A model generated the notes under the pieces. The model worked only from the letters and a program-made list of their open reading frames with translations, made no database searches and had not been told where the DNA came from. From positions 1 through 41,883 of IMG/VR virus record IMGVR_UViG_3300024238_000001: a stretch of 41,883 nt of DNA; one strand, written 5' to 3'. Below, piece by piece: positions 22,483 through 30,637 of this stretch. Both the position numbers and the translations under genes were made by a program. The stretch is from a virus. Every line of letters begins with the position of its first letter. Position 1 is the stretch's first letter.

Positions 22483-22827
22483 TTATTTAAGACTCATATA
22501 TAATTTACCGAGATTTCCTAAAAAGTCATTGCTTTTAAGAAATCTATTATAATTACTCTCTGAACTTCTACTAATAAAATATGGAGCTTCCGTTTTACAT
22601 GTTCTCCATAAATCAAATGTAAATGGGTCTTTCTTCCATGAATATTTTACCTTCTTAAAGGAGACAGTGATAAACTGCTTTAGTTCTGGATTAATACACT
22701 CCTTTGCTATCTCTAAGAGTCTTTCTCTATCTGCCATTCTCTCCTGTTCCTGATGCCCTGTGCTCTGTATTGTAACTGTTTTTACTTCTTCTTTTTTCTT
22801 AAAGAATTCAATTCCAAAAATTTTCAT
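22483..22827 (-). CDS. Unknown small protein
   Basis: A protein of 114 aa with a basic/charged N-terminal helix, then 'ERLLEIAKECINPELKQFITVSFKKVKYSWKKDPFTFDLWRTCKTEAPYFISRSSESNYNRFLKSNDFLGNLGKLY'. No motif recognised. It is co-transcribed with the UDG-like gene upstream. Confidence 0.65.
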   Translation of the reverse strand: MKIFGIEFFKKKEEVKTVTIQSTGHQEQERMADRERLLEIAKECINPELKQFITVSFKKVKYSWKKDPFTFDLWRTCKTEAPYFISRSSESNYNRFLKSNDFLGNLGKLYMSLK

Positions 22828-22848
22828 AATCTATGTTTTAAATTGTTA

Positions 22849-23574
22849 TTAAAATGGAAGATCACTACCTTCCTCCATCCATTGTATACTCTCCCCATTA
22901 TTATATTTAAGAACCTCATTTATCTCTTTAAACATTCCCTTCGCATCCCAATCCTCTTTAGCGTAAGAAGCACTAGCTGGATGAGAGAGCTTAATAATAT
23001 GTGTAAAAGGAGAAATATATTTCTCTATCTTCTGTGCGTCCTTTCCTAATAATACAATAGGAACATTCACACCACTCATCACCTCTGTAAAGAGATATTT
23101 CATAAAAGGTTCCCAAATAAGAAGATGACTCCCTGGCTTATTTATTTCTGTTGTCAAGGCAGCATTAAGCATCAATACTCCCTGTTTAGCTAAATATGTT
23201 ACATCAGGATCTTTCTTATAAGAGAGAGCAAGGCCATTAAATAATTCTCTTTCACAAGCATTATAAAATTGCTGTAAGCTTGGTTGTAGAATATTTGTCT
23301 TGCTGCATCCCATAAGGAGACCATCGGCTATAGGAATTCCCTCTTTAAATGTGGCATACGGAGATTGACCTAAGAGTATCACCTTTAAATTAGAGAAGGA
23401 AGTTTCTTTAAAACATCTCCATGTATCGCAGGAGAGAGGGACTATTTTTACCCCTCTTCTCCCCTGCTCTTTAAGAAATGAATAAATCTCATCACATTCC
23501 TTACTCTCAATAAAAGACTTCATCTTAGGCCACCAACTTTCATCAAAATTATTCTTAAAATTCTCCCAAATCAT
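22849..23574 (-). CDS. Family 1 uracil-DNA glycosylase homologue lacking the catalytic Asp
   Basis: A protein of 241 aa. The UDG layout is clear: 'LKVILLGQSPYATFKEGIPIADGLLMG' (motif A, normally GQDPYH), 'YLAKQGVLMLNAALTTEINKPGSH' (Asn137 in the LLLN.xLT motif), 'PIVLLGKDAQK' and 'IKLSHPASASYAK' (H198, motif B). In motif A the catalytic Asp is Ser71 and the following His is Ala74, so glycosylase activity is doubtful. A UDG-like gene is part of the crAss-like replication set, and catalytically weak UDGs can act as replication scaffolds, as poxvirus D4 does with its processivity factor. It overlaps the next upstream gene by 4 bp. Confidence 0.88.
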   Translation of the reverse strand: MIWENFKNNFDESWWPKMKSFIESKECDEIYSFLKEQGRRGVKIVPLSCDTWRCFKETSFSNLKVILLGQSPYATFKEGIPIADGLLMGCSKTNILQPSLQQFYNACERELFNGLALSYKKDPDVTYLAKQGVLMLNAALTTEINKPGSHLLIWEPFMKYLFTEVMSGVNVPIVLLGKDAQKIEKYISPFTHIIKLSHPASASYAKEDWDAKGMFKEINEVLKYNNGESIQWMEEGSDLPF

Positions 23575-24161
23575 ATTAATAAGTCCTTTCTAAGAAGAAA
23601 GACTTCTTCCTCTAATTCCTCTATCCTCTTCTTTAAGGAAATATCTGATTCAGATAGATTCTTTAGAGAATAATCTATTTGATCTTTTGCTTCCTGAATC
23701 ATCTCTTTCTTTCCTTCCTCCCCATAATATCCCCAGCAAGATTCATATTCTGTCATATATCCATATACTTCTCCTCCTAAATATTCATTCCATTCTTCTA
23801 TAATACTCTGTGCAAGAAGGAGAGCTTCTTCTTTAGTTTTATGATGTTCATCCTTCTTAACTAATACATATCCTGTACTAGAAGTATCCCATCTATTCCC
23901 ATCATGTGTAAGAGAGAGAATAACACCACTATGTATATTGGCATAGACAACAAAATAAAAATATCCCTTGTAGAGAGGTTCTGTCTCTCTAAAAATATCT
24001 TGAGGAAAGAATCCAGCTCTTCTCACCTCAAAATCTCTATGTGTATAAACTAAGAATGCATCTGTATTTCCCCAATCATCAGGACTCTGAGCATTCTCAT
24101 CATAATAAATTTCTATGTCTACTCCTCTATAATTAATTGTTTCAATAATTGGTAAGTCCAT
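23571..24161 (-). CDS. Conserved phage protein (GWDT..SCWGYYG type), unknown function
   Basis: A protein of 196 aa. Characteristic blocks are 'HSGVILSLTHDGNRWDTSSTGYVLVKK', 'EEALLLAQSIIEEWNEYLGGEVYGYMTEYESCWGYYGEEGKK' and a C-terminal coiled coil ('SLKKRIEELEEEVFLLRKDLL'). I recall the 'WD(T/S)..(T/V)G', 'WN.YL.G.VYG' and 'SCWG(Y/F)YG' pattern from many phage and plasmid hypotheticals, always without known function. It is the first gene downstream of the palindrome array at 24.2 kb. Confidence 0.75.
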   Translation of the reverse strand: MDLPIIETINYRGVDIEIYYDENAQSPDDWGNTDAFLVYTHRDFEVRRAGFFPQDIFRETEPLYKGYFYFVVYANIHSGVILSLTHDGNRWDTSSTGYVLVKKDEHHKTKEEALLLAQSIIEEWNEYLGGEVYGYMTEYESCWGYYGEEGKKEMIQEAKDQIDYSLKNLSESDISLKKRIEELEEEVFLLRKDLLI

Positions 24162-24197
24162 TTTTATTTTTATTTAGTTCCTCATATTTTGTAAAAC

Positions 24198-24297
24198 ATG
24201 TTATAAAACATGTAATTCTTATTAAAAACATGTTATATAACATATAATCCCTGATTACTTTATGTTTTATAACAGGCATTAATATGTTATACAACAT
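24198..24297. repeat. Four phased ATGTTATATAACAT-type palindromes (iteron/operator array)
   Basis: Copies start at 24198, 24230, 24262 and 24284; each is 14 bp. The copy at 24230-24243 is a perfect palindrome (ATGTTATATAACAT); the others differ at 1-3 positions. Spacings are 32, 32 and 22 bp, i.e. three, three and two helical turns, so all sites face the same side. The surrounding DNA is very AT-rich. It lies in the ~288-bp gene-free gap (24162-24449) in the middle of the replication gene block, upstream of 23571-24161. A replication origin or a multi-site operator is likely. Confidence 0.85.
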
Positions 24298-24344
24298 AAT
24301 ACATCATATCAATAATGTGAAAAAAAATCTGTTTCTTGCACTGC

Positions 24345-24390
24345 ACAGCCTTCTCAGGGCAATGTAGCTTCAGATACAGCCTTCTCAGGG
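24345..24390. repeat. Two 15-bp direct repeats ACAGCCTTCTCAGGG
   Basis: Identical copies are at 24345-24359 and 24376-24390, 31 bp apart. They are GC-rich in an AT-rich gap, next to the four palindromes. They are placed between the primase gene end and the palindrome array, so they may be part of the same origin or control region. Nothing else coding is seen in this gap. Confidence 0.8.
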
Positions 24391-24449
24391 ACTTATTATA
24401 TCAATCTTTTTCCTTTATTATAAAATTTATTACATAAAGATGATAAAAA

Positions 24450-25451
24450 TTAATCATATAATCCTTTAGTAATAAAATGATTTCTAATAACTTCAAGTCC
24501 ACATTCTTTAGTCCAATCACTCCAATCTTTAATTTCTGGAAGATATTTGTCAGGTGTATTAATATGTTTCCATCCAAAAGTTTTAGTAATATAATTACTT
24601 GCCATTTTTCCAGCAGTATCACTGTCATACCCCAAATAAATATACTTTGAATTATCATTAATATAATTTACTGTTTCTTTAGAGAAAGCAGAAATGCTTT
24701 CGTTCTGTACTTGACAAACATGTTCATATACTTTTCTACATACCATATAGTCTTTTAATGAATCAGTAATTAATGTATTCTTATTAGGCTGAAGGTTATT
24801 CAATCCATAGGCAAGATTTAAAGGAACATTACTTAGCCATTTTTTCTTTCTATTTTCATGCGGAGAGTAGATTTTCCAATAAGATCCTTCGTATAAATAT
24901 GCGAACCTTAATTCTGTCTCTTTAAGAGGGTATTTTTGTCTATTTAGATATACTGTTTCTATAGAATAGATGTTATTAGAAATTAAGTCTTCTTTAGTAA
25001 TACTGTATTGCTTCCAGTATTGTAGTTCTTCCTGAGTAAACTTCCTTGTCTTCACCTGAATAAGAGAATATCTCTTTCCAAGATCTTCTGGCTGTTTATA
25101 TTCAGAAATAATTCTCTTATAGTCTTTAGTAGAACTACTGCTTATTCCAAGACCAAAATCAACATCTATTCTCTTTAACACTTCATCTAAGGAAGAAAGA
25201 TCCAAGAGTTGTTGTACAAAATCAAAACATCCTCCTCTATACAGAGCTCTAGAAAAGTCTATATGATATAATCCTCCTTCTCTATGTCCAATCATAAATG
25301 AGGGAGTCTTATCTTCATGAAAAGGACTTTTTGTTATCCTATCCAAACTCCATTCCTTATAAGGCATATAATATTTATAGATGTCATATGGACGGATAAA
25401 AGATAGCACTGTATCTATACTTAAATCTTTCTTTATCTTTCCTTTTATCAT
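24450..25451 (-). CDS. DnaG-like primase with toprim domain
   Basis: A protein of 333 aa. The N-terminal ~100 residues have the CHC2-like zinc-binding layout in degenerate form ('SPFHEDKTPSFMIGHREGGLYHIDFSRALYRGGCFDFVQQLLDLS'), with only one Cys left. The C-terminal part is a toprim-like fold: 'NTLITDSLKDYMVCRKVY' (where an acidic Glu is usual), 'SISAFSKETVNYI', and 'KYIYLGYDSDTAGKMASNYITKTFG' with the D-x-D pair. Short toprim primases of this type are used by crAss-like phages. It probably lays primers for the DnaB-type helicase/PolA replisome. Confidence 0.8.
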   Translation of the reverse strand: MIKGKIKKDLSIDTVLSFIRPYDIYKYYMPYKEWSLDRITKSPFHEDKTPSFMIGHREGGLYHIDFSRALYRGGCFDFVQQLLDLSSLDEVLKRIDVDFGLGISSSSTKDYKRIISEYKQPEDLGKRYSLIQVKTRKFTQEELQYWKQYSITKEDLISNNIYSIETVYLNRQKYPLKETELRFAYLYEGSYWKIYSPHENRKKKWLSNVPLNLAYGLNNLQPNKNTLITDSLKDYMVCRKVYEHVCQVQNESISAFSKETVNYINDNSKYIYLGYDSDTAGKMASNYITKTFGWKHINTPDKYLPEIKDWSDWTKECGLEVIRNHFITKGLYD

Positions 25452-25463
25452 GGTAAGAAAATA

Positions 25464-25493
25464 AAGGCTCCTACCATTTCTGATAGAAGCCTT
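25464..25493 (-). terminator. Intrinsic terminator between the SSB-like and primase genes
   Basis: AAGGCTTCTA pairs with TAGGAGCCTT (10 bp, one G-T pair) around a 10-nt loop, followed on the - strand by TATTTTC. It lies just after the stop of the gene at 25514 and 12 bp before the primase ATG, so it may be an attenuator for the downstream genes. Confidence 0.72.
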
Positions 25494-25513
25494 ATTATTA
25501 ATAATTCTCTCTA

Positions 25514-26389
25514 TTAATATTCCTGATTATCGGAATCAATTATTCTATCAGATGCAACAAGCCATTCTTCAGAATTGTATATCTTCAGATCTTTTAGGAT
25601 ATAGATATCTTTACATCCATGTTCAGGATTAGTAACTTGAAGAACAAATTTCTCATGAAATTTAAGAGAGTTAGATTTCTTCTTAGCGAGATTAGAAATT
25701 ATTTCAGGATTAGAATAATCTACCACCCTAAAGTGACTTAAATTACTTGCTGGAAGAAAAGCTTTATTATAAACTCCCTGATATTCTTTACTCTCTCCAT
25801 CCTTATCTCGGATAACCACTGTAGCTAAGCATAAAACAGGAGTGGTAAGTTCTCCATCAATATGAATTGTAAGATCTCTTACATTTCCTCTCATAAGTTT
25901 CTTCCAATCTAATTGAAGAATAGAATCTTTGTCTCTCAGATCAAGTTTTCCAAACCACATTTTAAGGAAAGAATACAATTCTTCTTCTCCTGTATATGCT
26001 ACACGATAATCTCTCTCTTTAAACCAGGAAGGGAGATTATTTGGATCATCTGCCCAAGAGCACATTCCAATAGAATTCTTATATTGTTTCTTTGTACCAT
26101 CTTTATTTTCTCGTGGTTTGTCTTCCAGGAAGAAATTCACTTTAAATTTCTGTTTCGTCTTATCTTCCTCAAGCCAAACAGTAACACGCAAATATGTATT
26201 TGACTCTTTTGTCTCTCCAAGATATTCTGTCTCTTTACTATCTTCTGGGAGATCTATTCCTAATATTTCCTTATATTCTTCTACATTAGGATTGATTGCA
26301 ATCACCCTACCAACGAATAAGCCTATTTTCTTCTCAAAATTTCCTTCTCCTGCTACTCTTTTCTTTCCACTAATTGCATTTTCTGCCAT
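25514..26389 (-). CDS. Probable single-stranded DNA-binding protein of crAss-like type
   Basis: A protein of 291 aa. N-terminal 'KKIGLFVGRVIAINPNVEEYKEILGIDL' and 'NTYLRVTVWLEEDKTKQKFKVNFFLEDKPRENKDGTKKQYKNSIG' look like an OB-fold barrel. A central helical part and 'TIHIDGELTTPVLCLATVVIRDKDGESKEYQGVYNKAFLP' follow, and the C-terminus is acidic ('DRIIDSDNQEY'), as in SSBs. It is in the expected slot beside the ATPase, helicase and primase genes. Assignment rests on context and fold pattern rather than a motif. Confidence 0.65.
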   Translation of the reverse strand: MAENAISGKKRVAGEGNFEKKIGLFVGRVIAINPNVEEYKEILGIDLPEDSKETEYLGETKESNTYLRVTVWLEEDKTKQKFKVNFFLEDKPRENKDGTKKQYKNSIGMCSWADDPNNLPSWFKERDYRVAYTGEEELYSFLKMWFGKLDLRDKDSILQLDWKKLMRGNVRDLTIHIDGELTTPVLCLATVVIRDKDGESKEYQGVYNKAFLPASNLSHFRVVDYSNPEIISNLAKKKSNSLKFHEKFVLQVTNPEHGCKDIYILKDLKIYNSEEWLVASDRIIDSDNQEY

Positions 26390-26393
26390 CTTT

Positions 26394-27254
26394 TTACTTT
26401 TTATTAGTTAAACATACGTCTTTATAAATATTTTCCCAAAATGTGGTTATTCCATCCTTTTCTTTTTTTGAAATTAGTATTTTACCAGTTAAATATGCAG
26501 CTCTTGACCCTGCAATAATAGAGTCATTCATTACATCAAAATTCAAATATCTGTCATTCCCCTCAGAGATTAGTTTGCAGAGAGCAGTTACCTTAGAACT
26601 GAAGATATTTTTAAGCTTACCTGTAAGAAAAATTTCACTTCCTATCACCTCTTCTTTACCATTATCTTTAATATATTTGTCTGCAATATGTCCTGCGTAT
26701 ATCCTATATGGAGATATTTGTCTAAACATTTCTACTTGCTGTAAGAACCACTGGCGCGTTGACATGTAGCCTGCTCCATCTGGTAGGGTGAGAACAGACT
26801 TCCATTCAGGATCTGTAGGAGCATAAGGAGCTAAAGAGGGATCTAAATTTGGTCTATTGAATTTCTTACCTATAATAGATTTTTGATATGCAATAGTTCC
26901 TCCTATTTCAGATAGATCATCTAAATCTGATAATCCATCAATAATAAGATATTTATATTTACCAATATTTTCTAAAAGAAGATTTCTATATTTTATATAA
27001 TTCTTAAAACTCTCCCATCTTGTAGTTTCCTGGGAGACGTATGTACTTAATTTTCTTGCATTTATGTAATCGTATCCCCCCTTTTCTAGGTCTAATACTA
27101 ATCCATTATATTTAGTTGTAAAATCTCCTAATATAGTTCCTTTTCCCATCTTAGGTATTGAGAGAATTACAAGATCTCTGGGGTCAGTTCCTTTTGAGAT
27201 TGTAATCTCTTCTGGTAATTGAAATTCTTTTTCTTCTTTTTCTTCGTTTTTCAT
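26394..27254 (-). CDS. RecA-like/AAA_24-type phage ATPase (Sak4-like)
   Basis: A protein of 286 aa. P-loop variant 'LVILSIPKMGKGTILGDFTTKYNGLVLDLEKGGYDYI' and Walker B 'YKYLIIDGLSDLDDLSE' are visible, in the order seen in AAA_24/Sak4 phage ATPases that assist single-strand annealing. The P-loop reads P-K-M-G-K-G-T, with G in place of the usual T/S before the final T. It starts 66 bp downstream of the helicase stop and ends 4 bp before the SSB-like start. Likely an accessory recombination or replication ATPase. Confidence 0.75.
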   Translation of the reverse strand: MKNEEKEEKEFQLPEEITISKGTDPRDLVILSIPKMGKGTILGDFTTKYNGLVLDLEKGGYDYINARKLSTYVSQETTRWESFKNYIKYRNLLLENIGKYKYLIIDGLSDLDDLSEIGGTIAYQKSIIGKKFNRPNLDPSLAPYAPTDPEWKSVLTLPDGAGYMSTRQWFLQQVEMFRQISPYRIYAGHIADKYIKDNGKEEVIGSEIFLTGKLKNIFSSKVTALCKLISEGNDRYLNFDVMNDSIIAGSRAAYLTGKILISKKEKDGITTFWENIYKDVCLTNKK

Positions 27255-27320
27255 GTTTCACCTTTCATTTTTTATAGTTTTAAAGATTAAATATACAAAA
27301 TATTATTGATAATAAAGCAT

Positions 27321-28388
27321 TTAGACATAAATAATTTTATCTTTATTAAACATTATTAACGCTTTATTTAACCATTGGAGCTCTGCTATCTCTATAGAGG
27401 TAATGATAAATATTTTAGCTTTCTTCTCTTTATTGTCATATTCAAATGAGAGAGCTCTCATTATTTTCTGAACAAGATTTTGAGGATTTGAGTCAAAATA
27501 ATTTATAATTACTTGAGATAGAGGTTTATAAGTCACTCCTGTATTTCCTATTCGGCAAACAGCTAAATGATTTCCTATTCCATTAGCAAAGTTCTCGAAT
27601 ATTTTCTTCTCTTTAGAGAGACTATGATAGGAGGGGATTCCTAAAGAGTCTGCTATTTTTGTTACTCCACAGAATACCAGAATACGCATATCCTGATTTT
27701 CTTTTAGGATTCTTTTTGTCTCTTTTATTTTTGCTACACTATTTTGAATAAGTCTCATTCTACTAAGGCGAAGAAACATAGAATCTTTTCCTTCTTTAGC
27801 TAATTTGTCTATTATATAGCTATATTCATCAAATTTCTGTTTTTCTGTCTTCCCTTTATATATTTTTAAGAGATTATCAAGAGGTATTCTAATAACAGAT
27901 ATTTCATAATCTGATATGACATTTTCTGCTATTGCTTCTTCTATAGAATATCTGGCTATAACAGGCAAATCAAGGCCATATTTAAGCCTATTCTCTGTCT
28001 CTGAAGATAGTGTACCAGTTAGCCCTAATACTTGCTTATTAGTCTTAAATAGCTCTTGGTAGGCTAACATTTGTCTCTCGCTAATGAGGTGACACTCATC
28101 AGTAATAATAAGATCAAACTTTTGTCCTATATATTTATGAGCAGAAAGATGTGTTGTATATGTTATATTGGAATCATCATATTTTAAAAAAGCAAATTCC
28201 TTCTTCCAGGAATGTTTTATTTTATTATCTGGATAGGAAATTAATACTTTAGGATTATCCAGAGCTTCTAATATAAAAAATCCTACCCTGCATTTTCCAA
28301 ATCTCGGAGATAAATATAACACCCCTTTCCTCCTGCTATTGAGAAAAACTTCAGAGAATTCTCTCTGTCTCTCGTCTCTAATACTCAT
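27321..28388 (-). CDS. SF2 DEAD/DEAH-box (SNF2-like) helicase
   Basis: A protein of 355 aa. Motif I 'YLSPRFGKCRVGFF', Ia 'KVLISYPDNKIKHSWKKE', II 'LIITDECHLIS' (DECH), III 'QVLGLTGTLSSE', then motif V 'ICRIGNTGVTYKPLSQVI' and VI 'NLVQKIMRALSFEYDNKEKKAKIFII'. At 355 aa it is compact, lacking accessory domains. It corresponds to the small SF2/SNF2-type helicase in crAss-like replication blocks. Its start overlaps a 53-aa gene by ATGA. Confidence 0.85.
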   Translation of the reverse strand: MSIRDERQREFSEVFLNSRRKGVLYLSPRFGKCRVGFFILEALDNPKVLISYPDNKIKHSWKKEFAFLKYDDSNITYTTHLSAHKYIGQKFDLIITDECHLISERQMLAYQELFKTNKQVLGLTGTLSSETENRLKYGLDLPVIARYSIEEAIAENVISDYEISVIRIPLDNLLKIYKGKTEKQKFDEYSYIIDKLAKEGKDSMFLRLSRMRLIQNSVAKIKETKRILKENQDMRILVFCGVTKIADSLGIPSYHSLSKEKKIFENFANGIGNHLAVCRIGNTGVTYKPLSQVIINYFDSNPQNLVQKIMRALSFEYDNKEKKAKIFIITSIEIAELQWLNKALIMFNKDKIIYV

Positions 28389-28546
28389 ATATTATTTAAT
28401 TTATCAAGAGCTTCTGTAAGAGCTTTCTTATAACTCTCTGCTAATGCTATTTCCAAATTAGAGAGCATATCTTCAATTATCTCTCTGCTTATACCAAATT
28501 CTTCTAAGGCATATATTGTTATTTTTAATTTATCTTCTGCTAACAT
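28385..28546 (-). CDS. Small acidic helical protein (53 aa)
   Basis: From ATG 28546 to TGA 28385-28387. It begins MLAEDKLKITIYALEEFGIS and continues 'REIIEDMLSNLEIALAESYKKALTEALDKLNNI', two amphipathic helices. Its stop overlaps the helicase start (ATGA), strongly suggesting translation coupling. Possibly a helicase partner; function unknown. Confidence 0.72.
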   Translation of the reverse strand: MLAEDKLKITIYALEEFGISREIIEDMLSNLEIALAESYKKALTEALDKLNNI

Positions 28547-28553
28547 GATTTAT

Positions 28554-28784
28554 TTATAAAAGTTCACAAAGGTCGTCTAAGAGATTTATCCCAGATAGAA
28601 AATCTGCTATATCTCCTCCTATATATGTAATAGAATCAATTTCTATTTCATCTGGTGTAGGAGGATAACCAGGGTCTCCATTATCAAGAGTCCATTTTCC
28701 AGGGTCTCCTGGATATAAATAATAGTCTACACTTAAATCAAGTCCCTTAAAATTGATGATTTTAGTTTCTGATGTACGTTTCAT
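28554..28784 (-). CDS. Conserved small phage protein (YYPGDPG type), unknown
   Basis: A protein of 76 aa: 'LDLSVDYYLYPGDPGKWTLDNGDPGYPPTPDEIEIDSITYIGGDIADFL' followed by a Leu-rich C-terminal helix. The 'YYPG(D/E)PG.W....G.PG.PP..E(I/V)EI' core is a familiar phage hypothetical pattern. It is 8 bp from the DnaB stop and shares its transcript. Confidence 0.72.
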   Translation of the reverse strand: MKRTSETKIINFKGLDLSVDYYLYPGDPGKWTLDNGDPGYPPTPDEIEIDSITYIGGDIADFLSGINLLDDLCELL

Positions 28785-28792
28785 AATATTAA

Positions 28793-29851
28793 TTATAAGA
28801 AAAAACTTCCGTTAAATAAACTCTGATAGTCAAAATTATCCATATTCTGCTTACGAGGTAGTTCTTTAAAAATTCCCACAGCTCCGTGAAAACCAAGCCC
28901 TATTCTAATTTGATCCTCTCCAAAGGTATTTTTAAGGATTTTTACACTTCTAAAATAATTACCTCCTGTTGTTTGATCTATAAACTTTTCTACATTATAT
29001 CCAGGATCTGTTGTATGATATCTTATAGGATCGAAAAGAGATACAACAACATCAGCAGCTTCTCCAGGATTTCCACTCTCTTTGATGTCGTCGATATTTG
29101 GCTCAAAGCTATCTAACTTCTTATATATAGGATTATTAAGATTTCTATTAAGCTGACTTACAGCAATAGGGGTATATCCCATGTTATCTCTGATTATCTG
29201 GATATATTCACTCAACTTATCAATAGCTTCCTTTTTAGTGCTTTGTCCTTTCTCTATTTTTGTCAAACCTAAATGATCAAACATTACTATTACTATCTCA
29301 TTAGGATGAGTAGGAATATACACTTTATTGTATTGATCTATTTCCTCAAATACTCCATTTTCTGTAGCATAATTTTTGACATATTTAAAAGCTCCTGTTG
29401 GATTTTGCGGGCCCTCAATTATATCTACTACTTCTAATAGGTTATTTAGATAATCCTGATACATAAGAAAGAGATCATGCTCATCTTTTGTAAGTTTCTG
29501 TTCCCACCATCCTAATAATTTTGGTACAGGAATTAACACTCCCTGATCTAAGAATATCTTTCTGGAAATCCATTTAGCAAGAATATAAAGTTTACTCCTC
29601 TCCATAGAGAAGAGAATCACTTTAAATTTTATTCCACTTTTATTTATCTCCTGAAGATGGTCATAGGGGTTAAGGATATATGCGGAATGGGCATAAGAGG
29701 TTTTTCCACTTCCTGAACTTCCGAATATAAGCGTCATAACTCTCTTCCTTATCCCTATATACCTATTGAGACGATTAAATCCCATAGGTATTCCAGCATT
29801 AAGTCCCTGTATTCCTTTTTGTACTTCCTCTTCTAATTGTTTAAAACTCAT
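28793..29851 (-). CDS. DnaB-like replicative helicase
   Basis: A protein of 352 aa. Walker A 'LIFGSSGSGKTSYAHSAYILNPYDHL' (residues 44-52 for GSSGSGKTS), Walker B 'IVIVMFDHLGLTKIE', H3-like 'YTPIAVSQLNRNLNNP' and H4-like 'GEAADVVVSLFDPIRYH', 'FRSVKILKNTFGEDQIRIGLGFHGAVGIF'. The N-terminal domain of cellular DnaB is missing (start at 'QKGIQGLNAGIPMGFNRLNRY'), as is usual for short phage helicases. It unwinds the fork with the toprim primase at 24.45 kb. The stop of the next upstream gene overlaps its start. Confidence 0.9.
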   Translation of the reverse strand: MSFKQLEEEVQKGIQGLNAGIPMGFNRLNRYIGIRKRVMTLIFGSSGSGKTSYAHSAYILNPYDHLQEINKSGIKFKVILFSMERSKLYILAKWISRKIFLDQGVLIPVPKLLGWWEQKLTKDEHDLFLMYQDYLNNLLEVVDIIEGPQNPTGAFKYVKNYATENGVFEEIDQYNKVYIPTHPNEIVIVMFDHLGLTKIEKGQSTKKEAIDKLSEYIQIIRDNMGYTPIAVSQLNRNLNNPIYKKLDSFEPNIDDIKESGNPGEAADVVVSLFDPIRYHTTDPGYNVEKFIDQTTGGNYFRSVKILKNTFGEDQIRIGLGFHGAVGIFKELPRKQNMDNFDYQSLFNGSFFL

Positions 29852-30156
29852 TATTCTTTTATTTTAGGTGGAGTTGGAGGAGTATCAATATATTTCCACT
29901 CAATAAATTCACGGAGAAAATATAAACTCTTTTTATCAATAATATAATAAGTCTCCATATATCCTGTACTACTTTTTACCAAAATTTGATAATATTCTTC
30001 TGTTAAAATAGGAAGTTCTTCTTCTACTCTTACCCATTGTGGTATCTGTCTTTGCATCCATTTAGTTCCGAGGATAAATCCTATTTTCTCATCTTCCTTT
30101 CCATCTACATAGTAAATATCTGCAAAGGCTTTAATCTCTTTATCTGTTATTTTCAT
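29851..30156 (-). CDS. DUF551-like small phage protein
   Basis: A protein of 101 aa. The N-terminal 'KITDKEIKAFADIYYV...IGFILGTKWMQRQIP' is followed by a DUF551-like block 'WVRVEEELPILTEEYYQILVKSSTGYMETYYIIDKKSLYFLREFIEWKYIDTPP' (the usual W-x-(S/V)..ELP ... (H/E)W.(P/Y)-LP-PP layout). Function is unknown, but such proteins are common accessory genes in phage early regions. It ends where the DnaB start begins. Confidence 0.75.
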   Translation of the reverse strand: MKITDKEIKAFADIYYVDGKEDEKIGFILGTKWMQRQIPQWVRVEEELPILTEEYYQILVKSSTGYMETYYIIDKKSLYFLREFIEWKYIDTPPTPPKIKE

Positions 30157-30161
30157 GATTT

Positions 30162-30356
30162 TTATATTAACTGTCTTACAACTTCAATATCGTGTGATAT
30201 AATCATTTTATGCCCTAAGGCTTCTACTTCTTTAATCTTTTGTAAGAATTTAAGAGGAGAAGAACTAAAAAATGTAGCCTTTAGGTTTACATCTGTTACA
30301 CGAAAATCTCCTATAGTAGGAATTCCTTCTTTACTCTTTTTTATTCTTTTGTTCAT
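30162..30356 (-). CDS. Small protein, unknown
   Basis: A protein of 64 aa from the ATG at 30356 (MNKRIKKSKEGIPTIGDFRV). The frame is open further up to 30452 but that overlaps the preceding gene. It contains 'VNLKATFFSSSPLKFLQKIKEVEALGHKMIISHDIEVVRQLI', a small alpha/beta pattern. No family recognised. Confidence 0.6.
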   Translation of the reverse strand: MNKRIKKSKEGIPTIGDFRVTDVNLKATFFSSSPLKFLQKIKEVEALGHKMIISHDIEVVRQLI

Positions 30357-30363
30357 TTTCTTC

Positions 30364-30621
30364 CTATTTAGGGGTGAAAATAATATAAATATAATCCCCC
30401 TTCTTCTCTTTCTTACAATCAACAAAAGAAAATTGCATAGATGTTTTAGCAATTATTCTATTAGCCTCTCTTCTATTTCGTTCTTCTTCCTCCTTATTGT
30501 GAAATTTGTCTCCAATAATAATCATTTCTCCTTCACATGTAACAGGAGAGAAATATGAGCATCCAGATACAAATAGCTGTATTGTAAGAAGATTTTTTCT
30601 AAATAATTCTTTGTTTTTCAT
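30364..30621 (-). CDS. Unknown small protein with hydrophobic/charged N-terminus
   Basis: A protein of 85 aa: 'MKNKELFRKNLLTIQLFVSG' then a long charged helix ('DKFHNKEEEERNRREANRIIAKTS') and a final strand pair ('FVDCKKEKKGDYIYIIF'). One Cys sits in the first part. Function unknown. Confidence 0.6.
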   Translation of the reverse strand: MKNKELFRKNLLTIQLFVSGCSYFSPVTCEGEMIIIGDKFHNKEEEERNRREANRIIAKTSMQFSFVDCKKEKKGDYIYIIFTPK

Positions 30622-30637
30622 ATTTCAATTTCTAAAG

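Noticed and set aside
24198-24390. CRISPR-like or tRNA-containing gap
   Set aside because: The sites are short palindromes and two direct repeats at phased distances. No cloverleaf and no repeat-spacer pattern.
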